Shown: positions 17,277-25,626 of the stretch, piece after piece
Layout: the number at the start of each line of letters is the position of its first letter
Position numbering within the stretch: position 1 is the first letter of the stretch
Source of the DNA: SB15 sp964639245
GTDB lineage: Bacteria; Chloroflexota; Anaerolineae; Aggregatilineales; J027
Assembly (NCBI GenBank): GCA_964639245.1
Contig: CAZXCU010000004.1
Coordinates: 62,001-126,000, forward strand
Length of the DNA stretch: 64,000 nucleotides
Reading direction: 5' to 3'
Program-made: the position numbers and the translations under genes
Notes under the pieces: model-generated
Databases searched by the model: none
What the model saw: only the letters and a program-made list of their open reading frames with translations
Told to the model about the DNA's origin: nothing

Positions 17277-17759
17277 TTAAACCACTGGCTTGTTACGCTG
17301 GAATAGCAGTTGGGGGGTAATGGTTCCGCCCGCAATTGCCCCCAGAATAAAACCGGTTTTGACCGCGTTGATAGTCGTTTCCACTAGTAGTTGTGTTCCG
17401 GTAGCGGCATCCGCTTCGGAAAGATGAATCAAACCCAGCATCGTGGAATAGGCAAAGCGCCCCGGCACCATTGGAATCGCGGCGCTAAAGGTAAAAATGG
17501 CGGCAGGGGCATTCCATTTGCGGGCAAAATAGGTTCCCATGAAGCCAATGACTATCGCCCCCAGCAGGGTCGCAATTTCAATATCCATCTGAGCTTCCAT
17601 TAAGCCCGTTCGCACTGCATGACCCACCGCCCCACCAATCACACAGCCATAAAGGGTGCGCGGAGGAACATTAAACAGAATCGCAAACCCAAGCGCGGCT
17701 AAGCCCGACCAAAACGCATCCTGTGCCAGTAGCCAGAGAAGATCAAGGAATTCGTTCAT
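17277..17759 (-). CDS. Threonine/serine exporter family protein, small subunit (ThrE_2, YjjB-like)
   Basis: A 160-residue membrane protein with four to five helices. Landmarks are FNVPPRTLYGCVIGGAVGH and AAIPMVPGRFAYSTMLG; the second resembles the conserved PG-containing segment of the ThrE_2/DUF3815 family. The ATG at 17757-17759 overlaps the upstream partner stop by 4 bases, which decides the start over a longer GTG/ATG-less frame. In other bacteria the two halves of ThrE, fused in Corynebacterium and split as YjjP/YjjB here, export small amino acids or organic acids such as succinate. The substrate here is unproven. Confidence 0.82.
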   Translation of the reverse strand: MNEFLDLLWLLAQDAFWSGLAALGFAILFNVPPRTLYGCVIGGAVGHAVRTGLMEAQMDIEIATLLGAIVIGFMGTYFARKWNAPAAIFTFSAAIPMVPGRFAYSTMLGLIHLSEADAATGTQLLVETTINAVKTGFILGAIAGGTITPQLLFQRNKPVV

Positions 17760-18556
17760 AGTCCATTCACTCCCATCAAACGCATCGCCAGCAGCAGCCC
17801 AAGCGCAATACACAGAGAAATAATTCCGCCTGTCACACCGCGCACCAACCCAATCACCACATAACCGTTAATCACATCTTCGGCAGCGTTAATGAGGGGA
17901 ACACCGGGAACCAACAGCAAAACAGAGGCCGCCATTGCAATCTGAGGCTCTTGTCCAATCTCATAGCGGGTAGCAAAACTGGCAATCACCCCCGCTACAA
18001 ACGCGGTGATGACTGTCACGAGAAAGCTGTTGAGATACCGCTTATTCAATTCTTGCCGTACAAACATCGCAGAAGAAGAAGCGCACAATGTGACCAGCAT
18101 GACCGGTAAATCGCCGCCGAACAATCGCGCAAAAGAGGCACAGGCCATGCCGACCATACCCACGACCAGCCATCGGTTGTAATTGTGAGGGAGTTTGTCG
18201 AGCGCTTCTAATTCCTGACGCAGATGAAATCGATCCAGCTGCCCTTCCCACACCCGCCGCGAAATTTCGTTGATGGCATCAATCTGCTGCATGTTGACCC
18301 CGATACGGACAACACGCCGAATCTTGGTGCGAAAATCTTGACCGCTAATGGTTGTCACCACAATCGCGTTGGGCGAAACCAGAATATCCATCCAGTTACA
18401 GCCCAATCCTGTGCCAATCCGATGGACGGTTTCTTCGACCCGTTGGCTGTCTGCGCCATGCTGTAACAGCAGTTGCCCTGCCCACAGCGAAACATCAATT
18501 ACATCACGCAGCGATTCGTAGTTCAGGATTTCGCCTTCTCCATAGAGGTTCGCCAA
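17756..18556 (-). CDS. Threonine/serine exporter family protein, large subunit (ThrE_1, YjjP-like)
   Basis: A 266-residue protein. Its cytoplasmic N-terminal part (about 15-125) has LLLQHGADSQRVEETVHRIG, the conserved family stretch with HG and VE, and is followed by about five membrane helices. The LVPGVPLINAAEDVINGYVVIG segment matches the ThrE_1/DUF1212 membrane core. The start is a TTG, preceded by a strong AAGGAG site, since no nearby ATG fits. With the downstream small subunit it forms a split exporter. Confidence 0.85.
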   Translation of the reverse strand: MANLYGEGEILNYESLRDVIDVSLWAGQLLLQHGADSQRVEETVHRIGTGLGCNWMDILVSPNAIVVTTISGQDFRTKIRRVVRIGVNMQQIDAINEISRRVWEGQLDRFHLRQELEALDKLPHNYNRWLVVGMVGMACASFARLFGGDLPVMLVTLCASSSAMFVRQELNKRYLNSFLVTVITAFVAGVIASFATRYEIGQEPQIAMAASVLLLVPGVPLINAAEDVINGYVVIGLVRGVTGGIISLCIALGLLLAMRLMGVNGL

Positions 18557-18652
18557 GCGTTTTTTCTCCTTGATAAGCCGTTCAACACTCTATCAGGAGA
18601 TAGTTTTATCCTCTAGGGACAGAAGGCATAGATTTTTAGGGCAAACTGCCAG

Positions 18653-20089
18653 TTAATAGCCCTGCTGTTTGGCCTCATCCCACAAAGCGTCCATTTCGGC
18701 AAGTGTCATCTGGGACAACTCTTGCTGGCTGTGCTGCTCAATATATTCAAAGCGGCGGCGGAAGCGCTGGTTGGACTCGCGCAAGGCAATTTCGGGATCC
18801 ACTTTGAGCCAGCGTGCCAGATTGACCACCGCAAAAAGCAAATCGCCAATTTCTTTGCCCTGTTCGTCTGGATTGGGGGCAGTCCGAATTTCTTCAACTT
18901 CTTCCAGAATTTTGCCGTACACCGGGGCAATATCCGCCCAATCGAAACCCACTTTGGCAGCTTTTTTCTGATATTTATAGGCTTGGATCAACGCGGGAAA
19001 CGCATTGGGAACATCCGCCAGCAGCAACGATTTTTGCGCTATGTTGGCTTTTTCGGCCTGTTTTTGGGCTTCCCAGACACGGTTCAAGTCGCTGACATTG
19101 TTGACCACTACCGTGTTTTCCCCCCAGACATGGGGATGACGACGAACAATCTTGGCGCTAATCCCCGCCAGAATATCCGCCATGCTGAAACTGCCGTCCT
19201 CAATCGCAATCTGGCTGTGCAGTACGACTTGAAGCAGCAAATCACCGAGTTCTTCACACAGAGAATCAGCATCCTGTTTGTCAAGTGCTTCTAATACCTC
19301 GTAGGCTTCTTCCAGCAAATAGGGGCGCAAACTGAGATGCGTTTGTTCTCTATCCCAAGGGCAGCCTTCCGGGGCGCGTAAATGGGCAATGATTTCTTGA
19401 AAATATTCAAAACTGCTCGGCTGCGGTAAAGCGGGCAGATAAAGGCTGGTCAGGTGGGCAATATGCGGGCTACGGTCAATTTCATAAAGGGACAGATTTT
19501 CCCGAATGGCGTTGGGCAGCCCTGCCCCATGCAGCAGCGCCACCGGGTGTTCATCGGGATATTGATTCATAAGGGTGAGTTTTAAATCGGAGGCCACCGC
19601 TTGGCTGTAAATCTGTCCAATAAGCGCGGGTTGGTCGGGATTCAGCGGGGGATGGTGCAGCAGAGCCAGTTCCGCCGCATCATGAATTTGCAGCCCTGCC
19701 ATCGCATCAATGCCTAACAAAGAAAGCGTCGGTTCAATAAAACTGATGCCATCCACAATGTCTATTGCAATATCGCCCGCTTTTTGGAGCAGTAGGGTCA
19801 CGGTTTGTTCCCCAACCAATGGATGACCGGGAACAGCATACACCAACTGCTGTTTTTCATGCACCGCCGCGATGATTTTTTCGGCAATCGTTTCATACAG
19901 GCTTTCAAAATTTTCTGCCGATTCATAGAGTGCATCAAAACTCTGGTAGGCACATTCCAGCGCTTCCACCACTGGATGGCGCGAAGTTCGCAGATAGACA
20001 GGTTCGCTGCCATGCAAAATTTTCCAAGCGCGGCGGGTAACATCTTCGGCATGTCCCGGCCCCAGCCCAACAATCGTAAGTTTCATCAT
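18653..20089 (-). CDS. mazG: MazG nucleotide pyrophosphohydrolase fused to a tetrapyrrole methylase-like domain
   Basis: A 478-residue two-domain protein like Bacillus YabN. Residues 1 to about 215 resemble tetrapyrrole methylases (LTIVGLGPGHAEDVT at the start, YAVPGHPLVGEQTV near 90). Residues about 225-478 are MazG, starting with APEGCPWDREQTHLSLRPYL and carrying EELGDLLLQVVLH with the metal-binding acidic residues, plus a second EIGDLLFAVVNLARW repeat. MazG hydrolyses nucleoside triphosphates to monophosphates, cleaning damaged or excess pools. The ATG has GGAGC upstream and overlaps the methyltransferase gene by 4 bases. Confidence 0.92.
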   Translation of the reverse strand: MMKLTIVGLGPGHAEDVTRRAWKILHGSEPVYLRTSRHPVVEALECAYQSFDALYESAENFESLYETIAEKIIAAVHEKQQLVYAVPGHPLVGEQTVTLLLQKAGDIAIDIVDGISFIEPTLSLLGIDAMAGLQIHDAAELALLHHPPLNPDQPALIGQIYSQAVASDLKLTLMNQYPDEHPVALLHGAGLPNAIRENLSLYEIDRSPHIAHLTSLYLPALPQPSSFEYFQEIIAHLRAPEGCPWDREQTHLSLRPYLLEEAYEVLEALDKQDADSLCEELGDLLLQVVLHSQIAIEDGSFSMADILAGISAKIVRRHPHVWGENTVVVNNVSDLNRVWEAQKQAEKANIAQKSLLLADVPNAFPALIQAYKYQKKAAKVGFDWADIAPVYGKILEEVEEIRTAPNPDEQGKEIGDLLFAVVNLARWLKVDPEIALRESNQRFRRRFEYIEQHSQQELSQMTLAEMDALWDEAKQQGY

Positions 20090-20838
20090 TTTCGCAGCTC
20101 CAACCAGAAATGATCTGCCAACCGTGCAGGCGCAAAACGTTGTTCAATCGTATTTAGGGCGTGAAATAAGGAGGGATATTTTTCGAGAACCGGGTAAACA
20201 TCGCTAGGGGGTAAAAATGTACCAACCCCCATCATGTTGACAGAACGGAACGCGGGTGAAAAAGCCGAAATCAGTGTTTTTATCGAAGGATAGTAGACCG
20301 GAAATTGGCTACCATCCGGTAAGATTGCCAGATTTTCCCCCGACCAGCGCCGTGCAGCTGTTTTCCAATCGCCATGCAGCCCATGCCAGAGTGTTTCCCA
20401 CAGGCAAAATCGCCCCATCACCCCGAACGCCAAAACCGCATGGGGAGTCGTCACATCGGCTAAAAATTGGCTGAGTTCGTGCCAATTGGGGGTACAATTC
20501 AACGCGCCAAAATTGCTATACACCCCATCAAATTGACCTGCAAGTTGCCACGTTTGGGGAGCATTTAAATCCAATGGGTGAAATTCGGCGGTGGGGACTT
20601 TTTGCTGTGCTACCGCCAACATTTCACGGCTAGCATCCGTAGCAACAACCTTGACTCCGCGTCGGGTCAGGTGCAGGGCATCTTCGCCTGTGCCACAGCC
20701 AATTTCCAAAACCCGCATCGAGGGCTGAAAAAGAGCATCCAAGCGCCGCCATGTTTTTTGCCGCAGCGCTTGGGCAACTGACGAGTTTGTAAAATCGACA
20801 TCGTAACGGCGGGCAAGCCCATCAAAACTAGCTGGCAC
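20086..20838 (-). CDS. Class I SAM-dependent methyltransferase
   Basis: A 250-residue methyltransferase. The SAM-binding motif I is VLEIGCGTGEDALHL (about residues 42-56), followed by the acidic residue of motif II in VVATDASREML and a motif IV-like region FDGVYSNFGALNC. A GTG at 20836-20838 overlaps the mrpF stop by 11 bases and is the likely start; a TTG at 20857-20859 is an alternative that adds seven residues. The substrate is unknown. Upstream fcl and downstream mazG are in the same overlapping set. Confidence 0.8.
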   Translation of the reverse strand: MPASFDGLARRYDVDFTNSSVAQALRQKTWRRLDALFQPSMRVLEIGCGTGEDALHLTRRGVKVVATDASREMLAVAQQKVPTAEFHPLDLNAPQTWQLAGQFDGVYSNFGALNCTPNWHELSQFLADVTTPHAVLAFGVMGRFCLWETLWHGLHGDWKTAARRWSGENLAILPDGSQFPVYYPSIKTLISAFSPAFRSVNMMGVGTFLPPSDVYPVLEKYPSLFHALNTIEQRFAPARLADHFWLELRK

Positions 20839-21103
20839 GGCGTTCGATGTAGTAGGCAAAAGCGACTGTTCCTAAAAACGAAATGAGTGCCAAGATGATC
20901 GCCACATCAATCAGGGCGCGTTCGCCTGTTGCAATCGCAAACGCCGCAATAATCGTAATCCCGATGCTGCTCATCAAATCGAGCGACACCACGCGGTCAG
21001 GCAGTTCTGGCCCTTTGACCAGCCGAACAAAAGCAATCACCACAGAAAGTAACAGAATCGGGAGAATAACCCAATCGATTGCATTTTCCAGATTAATGAC
21101 CAT
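20828..21103 (-). CDS. mrpF: Orphan Mrp/Mnh antiporter subunit F
   Basis: A 91-residue protein with three membrane helices. The central stretch GPELPDRVVSLDLMSSIG is the hallmark of MrpF/MnhF, followed by the final helix LALISFLGTVAFAYYIERR. MrpF is normally one of six or seven subunits of a cation/proton antiporter complex related to complex I. No other Mrp subunit is in this window. The ATG at 21101-21103 was chosen because the longer frame reads through the end of fcl. It overlaps fcl and the methyltransferase by 11 bases each. Confidence 0.85.
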   Translation of the reverse strand: MVINLENAIDWVILPILLLSVVIAFVRLVKGPELPDRVVSLDLMSSIGITIIAAFAIATGERALIDVAIILALISFLGTVAFAYYIERRAS

Positions 21104-22067
21104 GCTGCATCTGCTCCAAATTGGTTTGATTTTCCAAATACCAGTCGATGGTTTTTCGCAATCCGGTTTCAAAAGGTGTAGAAGCGCGGAAGCCAAATTT
21201 TTCATAGGCCAAGCTGGTATCTAACCCACGTCGGGGCTGACCATCTGGCTTGCTGGCATCCCAGACAATCTCGCCCTCAAACTGGAGATTTTCGGCAATG
21301 AGATGCACCAGATTTTTGATGCTAATTTCGTTGCCAGAGCCTAAATTCACCGGAGAAGGTTCACCGTACCGTTCAGCCGCCATCAAAATGCCTGCGGCGG
21401 CATCTTCGACATAGAGAAATTCGCGGGTAGCTGACCCGGTTCCCCAAGCCACCATTTGTTGATCGCCACGCAGTTTGGCTTCGTGGAATTTGCGAATGGT
21501 CGCCGGAATCACATGGGAGGATGCCAGATCAAAATTATCGCCGGGCCCGTAGAGATTCGTCGGCAATAAGTAGATGGATTGAAATCCATATTGTTGTAAA
21601 TAGGCTTCGCCCTGCACCAGCAGCATTTTTTTAGCGAGTCCGTAGGGCGCATTGGTTTCTTCGGGATAGCCTTCCCAGAGCGATTCCTCCTTAAAAGGAA
21701 CGGGCGTAAATTTGGGATAGGCACAGACCGTCCCCAGATTCACCAATTTTTCCAGCCCAAATTGCCATGATTCGTGCATCAGATGGACACCCATCATCAA
21801 GTTATCATAGAAATATTCGGCAGGGCGCAGACGGTTATCCCCGATTCCCCCTACCGTAGCCGCAAGATGAATCAAAATATCCGGGCGCGAGTCATTGAGT
21901 AAATCCTGCACCGCTTCCCGATTCCGTAAATCATAGGTGGCCTTACGCGGCACAAAAATATGTTTTGCGCCGGCTTGTTCCAGCGCCTTGACGACGAATG
22001 AGCCGACAAAACCCGCCCCACCCGTGACAGTGACGCGCCGTTTTTCCCAAAAAGCAGAAGGTTGCAT
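21093..22067 (-). CDS. fcl: GDP-L-fucose synthase (GDP-4-keto-6-deoxymannose epimerase/reductase)
   Basis: A 324-residue short-chain dehydrogenase of the NAD(P)-binding epimerase family. The nucleotide loop is VTGGAGFVGSFV (about 14-25). The catalytic YxxxK appears in NAPYGLAKK, with the serine/threonine partner in LGTVCAYP. PTNLYGPGDNFD followed by SHVIPATIRKFHEA is specific to the Fcl/WcaG group. It makes GDP-L-fucose for surface glycans. The gene leads a four-gene overlapping set with mrpF, a methyltransferase and mazG. A gmd partner (GDP-mannose dehydratase) is not in the window. Confidence 0.9.
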   Translation of the reverse strand: MQPSAFWEKRRVTVTGGAGFVGSFVVKALEQAGAKHIFVPRKATYDLRNREAVQDLLNDSRPDILIHLAATVGGIGDNRLRPAEYFYDNLMMGVHLMHESWQFGLEKLVNLGTVCAYPKFTPVPFKEESLWEGYPEETNAPYGLAKKMLLVQGEAYLQQYGFQSIYLLPTNLYGPGDNFDLASSHVIPATIRKFHEAKLRGDQQMVAWGTGSATREFLYVEDAAAGILMAAERYGEPSPVNLGSGNEISIKNLVHLIAENLQFEGEIVWDASKPDGQPRRGLDTSLAYEKFGFRASTPFETGLRKTIDWYLENQTNLEQMQHGH

Positions 22068-22128
22068 GGTTCACCACTTTGTTATTAATGCGGGCGGTTA
22101 GGCCAAAATCCAGCACAAACACTTATCA

Positions 22129-22139
22129 CCCGCCCCTAC
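22129..22139. repeat. Second copy of the CCCGCCCCTAC intergenic motif
   Basis: An exact copy of the 11-mer at 11900-11910, with similar left flank (ACTTATCA here, ACTTGTC there). It lies in the 159-bp divergent gap between fcl and the ywbE-like gene. Probably a fragment of a dispersed intergenic repeat. Confidence 0.4.
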
Positions 22140-22192
22140 AAGGGTAACATTTTTGCCAAAGAATCGTCTACCCACGTCTGCCTGACAAACTG

Positions 22193-22201
22193 TGCTATTA
22201 T
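22193..22201 (+). promoter_or_regulatory. Extended -10 promoter for the ywbE-like operon
   Basis: TGCTATTAT combines a TG-n extension with a TATTAT -10 box. It lies 26 bases before the ATG at 22227, leaving a short leader that includes an AAAAAGGA ribosome site. Confidence 0.5.
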
Positions 22202-22226
22202 TCGATCAAAAAGGACAATCGAGCGC

Positions 22227-22427
22227 ATGGACGGACGGATTAGGAAAAATATTCACCCCGGTTTGACGGTCTACATTGTACTCAAGAAAGACCAACCTAC
22301 GGGAAAACTGACCAAAGGTGTGGTGCAATCCATCTTAACCAATTCTCCCACCCATCCACACGGTATTAAAGTCCGGTTGCAGGATGGGCAAGTCGGGCGG
22401 GTGGCTAAAATCGCGGACGAAGCATGA
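22227..22427 (+). CDS. ywbE: YwbE family protein (DUF2196)
   Basis: A 66-residue protein matching YwbE along its full length as I recall it: NIHPGLTVYIVLKKDQPTGKLT, then GVVQSILTNSPTHPHGIKVRL and DGQVGRV. The compact, strand-rich pattern suggests a small OB- or KOW-like fold. The function of the family is not established. The stop overlaps the next start by 4 bases. Confidence 0.85.
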   Translation: MDGRIRKNIHPGLTVYIVLKKDQPTGKLTKGVVQSILTNSPTHPHGIKVRLQDGQVGRVAKIADEA

Positions 22428-23182
22428 TTGGTTTTGGGCTGACTACCTGCACCCTAGGAATTTTCGGTATTCTTGTTTTGGGGATTGCCGCCGAAATGCG
22501 CCACCAGACGATGAACGCACTTTTTTTAGATTTAAAAATCGGCTGGCAAAGAACAAGACGGGCGCTCCATGAAAAATGGTTACATCACCCTTCCCCGGTT
22601 GTAGCCAGTGTCGAAACCCTGTTCTGGGGTTTGATGTTGATCCCATTGGTTGACCATCTGCTGAATACCCAAAATGGCATCACCGCCGCATGGGTGTGGT
22701 ATCTAACGATTGGGCCACACGAACTCGGTCATGTGGTGTGCATCCCCTTCGGGCGATTTTTGACCGTCGCAGGCGGGTCATTCTGGCAAATTATGTTCTG
22801 GGCAGGCTTGGGAATCTACACCCTGTTTGTGTATCGCCGAATCGGGCGGGCGCTGCTGATGGGACTCATCGCAGGCCACAGTTTTATCAACCTCTCGGTT
22901 TATATCCGCGATGCCAGTGACCGCAATCTGGATTTATTATTTGGGCTAGACAAAGATGCTCATGATTGGTGGAATCTGCTGCGCTGGCTCGGTTTGCTGG
23001 ATTACGACTATCTTATTGCAGACAGCGCCATGACACTCGGATTTTTTGTGAGCATCAGTATGATTTGCTTGGGCATTTTCACCGCTTGGATTCTGCCAAG
23101 ACAGCGTGGTATGCGTTATCATGGTTTTTTATGGACAGCCCTTGCGCGTGAGATAAAAACAACCGATGACCGAACCCATTGA
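22424..23182 (+). CDS. Membrane protein with HELGH motif, candidate intramembrane metallopeptidase
   Basis: A 252-residue protein with about six membrane segments. The sequence GPHELGHVVCIPFG (about residues 96-109) contains a HExxH zinc-binding motif inside or at the edge of a helix. GHSFINLSVYIRD follows later, and a third metal ligand could be a downstream His or Asp. This arrangement resembles M50-like or related membrane metalloproteases, but I see no clear NPDG motif, so the assignment is tentative. It is coupled to ywbE upstream (ATGA) and overlaps the exporter permease by 17 bases. Confidence 0.6.
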   Translation: MIGFGLTTCTLGIFGILVLGIAAEMRHQTMNALFLDLKIGWQRTRRALHEKWLHHPSPVVASVETLFWGLMLIPLVDHLLNTQNGITAAWVWYLTIGPHELGHVVCIPFGRFLTVAGGSFWQIMFWAGLGIYTLFVYRRIGRALLMGLIAGHSFINLSVYIRDASDRNLDLLFGLDKDAHDWWNLLRWLGLLDYDYLIADSAMTLGFFVSISMICLGIFTAWILPRQRGMRYHGFLWTALAREIKTTDDRTH

Positions 23183-23987
23183 AATTAAACCTATCCGTGG
23201 ATGGGTTGCGCTCAACCTATGGGAAATCTGGGCATACCGCGATTTGTTGTATTTTTTAATCTGGCGGGATGTCAAAGTTCGCTATAAACAAACGGTGTTA
23301 GGAGTTGCTTGGGCGATTATCCAACCGCTTGCTACCATGCTGGTGTTTAGTGTTTTTTTTGGCAACCTGGCGCGCATTCCCTCCGATGGTGTGCCATACC
23401 CCGTTTTTACATTGACCGGGTTGGTCGTGTGGACATTTTTTAGCAATGCTCTGCGTCAATCATCTGAAAGTCTGATTATCAATCAGATCTTAATTACACG
23501 GGTCTATTTTCCCCGTTTGATTATTCCGATTGCGGCCGTGTTTTCGGGTTTGGTAGATTTTGCGCTGGCCTTTTTGATGTTGATCGGCATTCTGGGAATC
23601 TATGGTATTGTACCCTCAGTCCAACTCCTTTTTTTGCCCATTTTTCTGGGGCTGTTGCTCATCACTGCCTTAGGGGTTGGCAGTTGGCTAGCCGCGTTGA
23701 ACGTGCAATTTCGGGACGTGCGTTATGCTGTGCCATTTTTAACCCAGCTTTGGTTGTTCATCACGCCCATTGCGTACCCAAGCAGTTTGTTAAACCCCTC
23801 AGCCCGAATCCTGTATGGATTAAATCCGATGGTGGGTGTGGTGGAAGGACTTCGTTGGGCGCTGCTAGGTACACCCTTCCCCTCGCTGGCGATGTTTTTG
23901 GCTTCCACGGGCATCGCGCTAGTGCTGTTTGTCACTGGTTTGGCCTATTTTCGCCGCATGGAAAATCACTTTGCAGATGTCATTTAG
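23166..23987 (+). CDS. wzm: ABC-2 type permease of a polysaccharide/teichoic-type exporter (Wzm/TagG-like)
   Basis: A 273-residue membrane protein with six helices. The amphipathic entry sequence LWEIWAYRDLLYFLIWRDVKVRYKQT is split here over residues about 17-42, followed by LGVAWAIIQPLATMLVFSVFF. The loop around ITRVYFPRLIIPIA is the classic Wzm/TagG segment. It exports lipid-linked glycan together with a Wzt/TagH ATPase. The matching ATPase lies not next door but 5.8 kb downstream at 29776, beyond a complete sugar-import cassette. It overlaps the HELGH gene by 17 bases. Confidence 0.9.
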   Translation: MTEPIEIKPIRGWVALNLWEIWAYRDLLYFLIWRDVKVRYKQTVLGVAWAIIQPLATMLVFSVFFGNLARIPSDGVPYPVFTLTGLVVWTFFSNALRQSSESLIINQILITRVYFPRLIIPIAAVFSGLVDFALAFLMLIGILGIYGIVPSVQLLFLPIFLGLLLITALGVGSWLAALNVQFRDVRYAVPFLTQLWLFITPIAYPSSLLNPSARILYGLNPMVGVVEGLRWALLGTPFPSLAMFLASTGIALVLFVTGLAYFRRMENHFADVI

Positions 23988-24299
23988 CACAAAGGGGTAA
24001 ATCGGTTTAGGAAATTCATTGACAGGCTTTCAGCAGGCACTATAATTGTAGCCAGCATAGAAAATTTCTTGTCTAAACAATGAACTTAAATTCAACACGT
24101 TCGCCGAAATACCCCCTTTCTACAGAATTCTGTATATCGAAACTACGGTTTTCGCTACCGCTTGTTTGCATTTACCGTGTATAGGCACGATGAAAGGAGT
24201 GGGGAGAATATCCAAACTTAGTTAAAATTTTTAATAGGCTAGCGATGAGCTAGAAGCTGTCCACAATTAAATTAAGTTTAGTATGGAGAGTAGTACAAC
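23988..24299 (+). promoter_or_regulatory. Regulatory region of the malEFG operon (312 bp)
   Basis: It holds a near-consensus promoter at 24019-24046 and a leader of about 245 bases. A perfect 14-base palindrome, TACAGAATTCTGTA, lies at 24121-24134, and an imperfect one (CGAAA...TTTTCG) at 24138-24154. Palindromes of this size near sugar operons are commonly operators, but these lie 70-100 bases into the leader. A 34-codon frame at 24080 has no ribosome site, and I do not call it a gene. Confidence 0.55.
24019..24046 (+). promoter_or_regulatory. Near-consensus sigma-70 promoter for malE
   Basis: TTGACA (24019-24024) and TATAAT (24041-24046) are both perfect hexamers, separated by 16 bases. 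The predicted start is near 24053. Confidence 0.8.
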
Positions 24300-25511
24300 A
24301 TGAAACGTCGTTTGACCTTAATAGTCCTTCTTGCCCTGCTGGTCAGCAGCTTTGGTACTGTCATGACCACCTCCGGTCAGGATGATGTAAGTCTGTTGAT
24401 TTGGGCGGATGAAACCCGCGCCGCCGTTATCGAAGAACTCGGCCCCACTTTTGAAGAAGAATATGGTGTCTCGTTGGAAGTGCAACAAGTGGCTTTCGGC
24501 GACATTCGGGACCAACTAAAAGTACAAGGCCCAGCAGGCGAGGGCCCTGATGTCATCATCGGCGCGCACGACTGGCTGGGTGAACTGGTTACTAACAGTT
24601 TGATATCGCCGATTGACTTAGGTGAAGATGCTGCTAACTTTGATCCCATTGCTTTGCAAGCATTTACTTATGATGGGCAACTTTATGGTGTTCCTTATGC
24701 AGTAGAGAGTATCGCCTTATTCTACAACACCGAATTGGTTGCCGAACCCCCGGCAACATGGGCAGAAGTTCGCACCATCTCCGAAGAAATTATTGCTGCT
24801 GACCCAGAGATGTATGGGTTTGTTCGGCAAGATGGAGACCCTTTCCATTTCTATCCGATTCAAACCTCATTCGGTGGTTACGTTTTTGGCGAAAATGAAG
24901 ATGGAAGTTACAACCCTGAGGATGTTGGGATTGACAGCGAAGGCTCTATTGCAGCATTACAATGGGTTGTTGATATGATTAATGATGGTGTTATGCCATC
25001 TGGTCTAGATGGTGGTACAGCTCAAACGTTATTCCAAGATGGTCAAGCAGCAATGTACATCACCGGTCCTTGGAATATTGATGCTTTTACCACAGCTGGA
25101 GTTCCTTTTGCGATTGCTCCCATTCCTGCGGCTGAAGAAGGCGGTGCTCCAGGTGCGCCTTTCGTCGGTGTTCAAGGGTTCATGATTAACTCTTTCAGTG
25201 AACAAACAGACCTTGCTAAAGTTTTCTTGACCGAATTTGTGGCTTCCGAAGAAGTCCAAACCGCGCTTTATGAAGCTGGAAATCGCCCATCCGCATTACT
25301 GTCTGTTCAAGAGAAAATTGATGACCCCAATATTGCTGCTATTTTGGCTGTCGTACAGACTGGCAAACTAATGCCTTCAAATCCTGAAATGTCGGCAGTA
25401 TGGAGTGCATGGGGTGATGCTGTCGCTAATGCCATGATTGGCAGCGAATCTCCAAGTGATGCTTTTGCTGCCGCAGCCACAACGATTCGGGAAACCATCG
25501 CGGGCGAATAG
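24300..25511 (+). CDS. malE: Maltose/maltodextrin-type ABC transporter substrate-binding protein
   Basis: A 403-residue solute-binding protein of the MalE group. Residues 1-26 are a signal peptide (basic MKRR, hydrophobic core, then TSGQDD) with no lipobox cysteine. The mature part starts with VSLLIWADETRAAVIEELGPTF. Later come PDVIIGAHDWLGEL, YGVPYAVESIALFYN and AAMYITGPWNI, in the places expected for MalE. It collects oligosaccharides for the MalF/MalG channel. A terminator-like hairpin follows, which usually leaves binding protein mRNA in excess over the permease mRNA. The exact sugar is an inference from family and neighbours. Confidence 0.93.
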   Translation: MKRRLTLIVLLALLVSSFGTVMTTSGQDDVSLLIWADETRAAVIEELGPTFEEEYGVSLEVQQVAFGDIRDQLKVQGPAGEGPDVIIGAHDWLGELVTNSLISPIDLGEDAANFDPIALQAFTYDGQLYGVPYAVESIALFYNTELVAEPPATWAEVRTISEEIIAADPEMYGFVRQDGDPFHFYPIQTSFGGYVFGENEDGSYNPEDVGIDSEGSIAALQWVVDMINDGVMPSGLDGGTAQTLFQDGQAAMYITGPWNIDAFTTAGVPFAIAPIPAAEEGGAPGAPFVGVQGFMINSFSEQTDLAKVFLTEFVASEEVQTALYEAGNRPSALLSVQEKIDDPNIAAILAVVQTGKLMPSNPEMSAVWSAWGDAVANAMIGSESPSDAFAAAATTIRETIAGE

Positions 25512-25536
25512 GCCATCTGTTTAGATTTAGCAGTTA

Positions 25537-25565
25537 CGGGGTTGGCAATGCCAGCCCCGCTTTTT
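25537..25565 (+). terminator. Intra-operon terminator between malE and malF
   Basis: CGGGGTTGGC (25537-25546) pairs with GCCAGCCCCG (25550-25559) around AAT, followed by CTTTTT. It lies 26 bases after malE and probably lets only part of transcription reach malF. Confidence 0.8.
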
Positions 25566-25626
25566 AATCGGAAATAATGCTTTTGAAAGGAGCAGCGGCC
25601 TCCAAAACCGCATGGGGAAATAGCTT

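Noticed and set aside
24080..24184. 34-codon open frame in the malE leader
   Set aside because: No ribosome site, no recognisable content, and it overlaps the palindromic sites; more likely non-coding leader.
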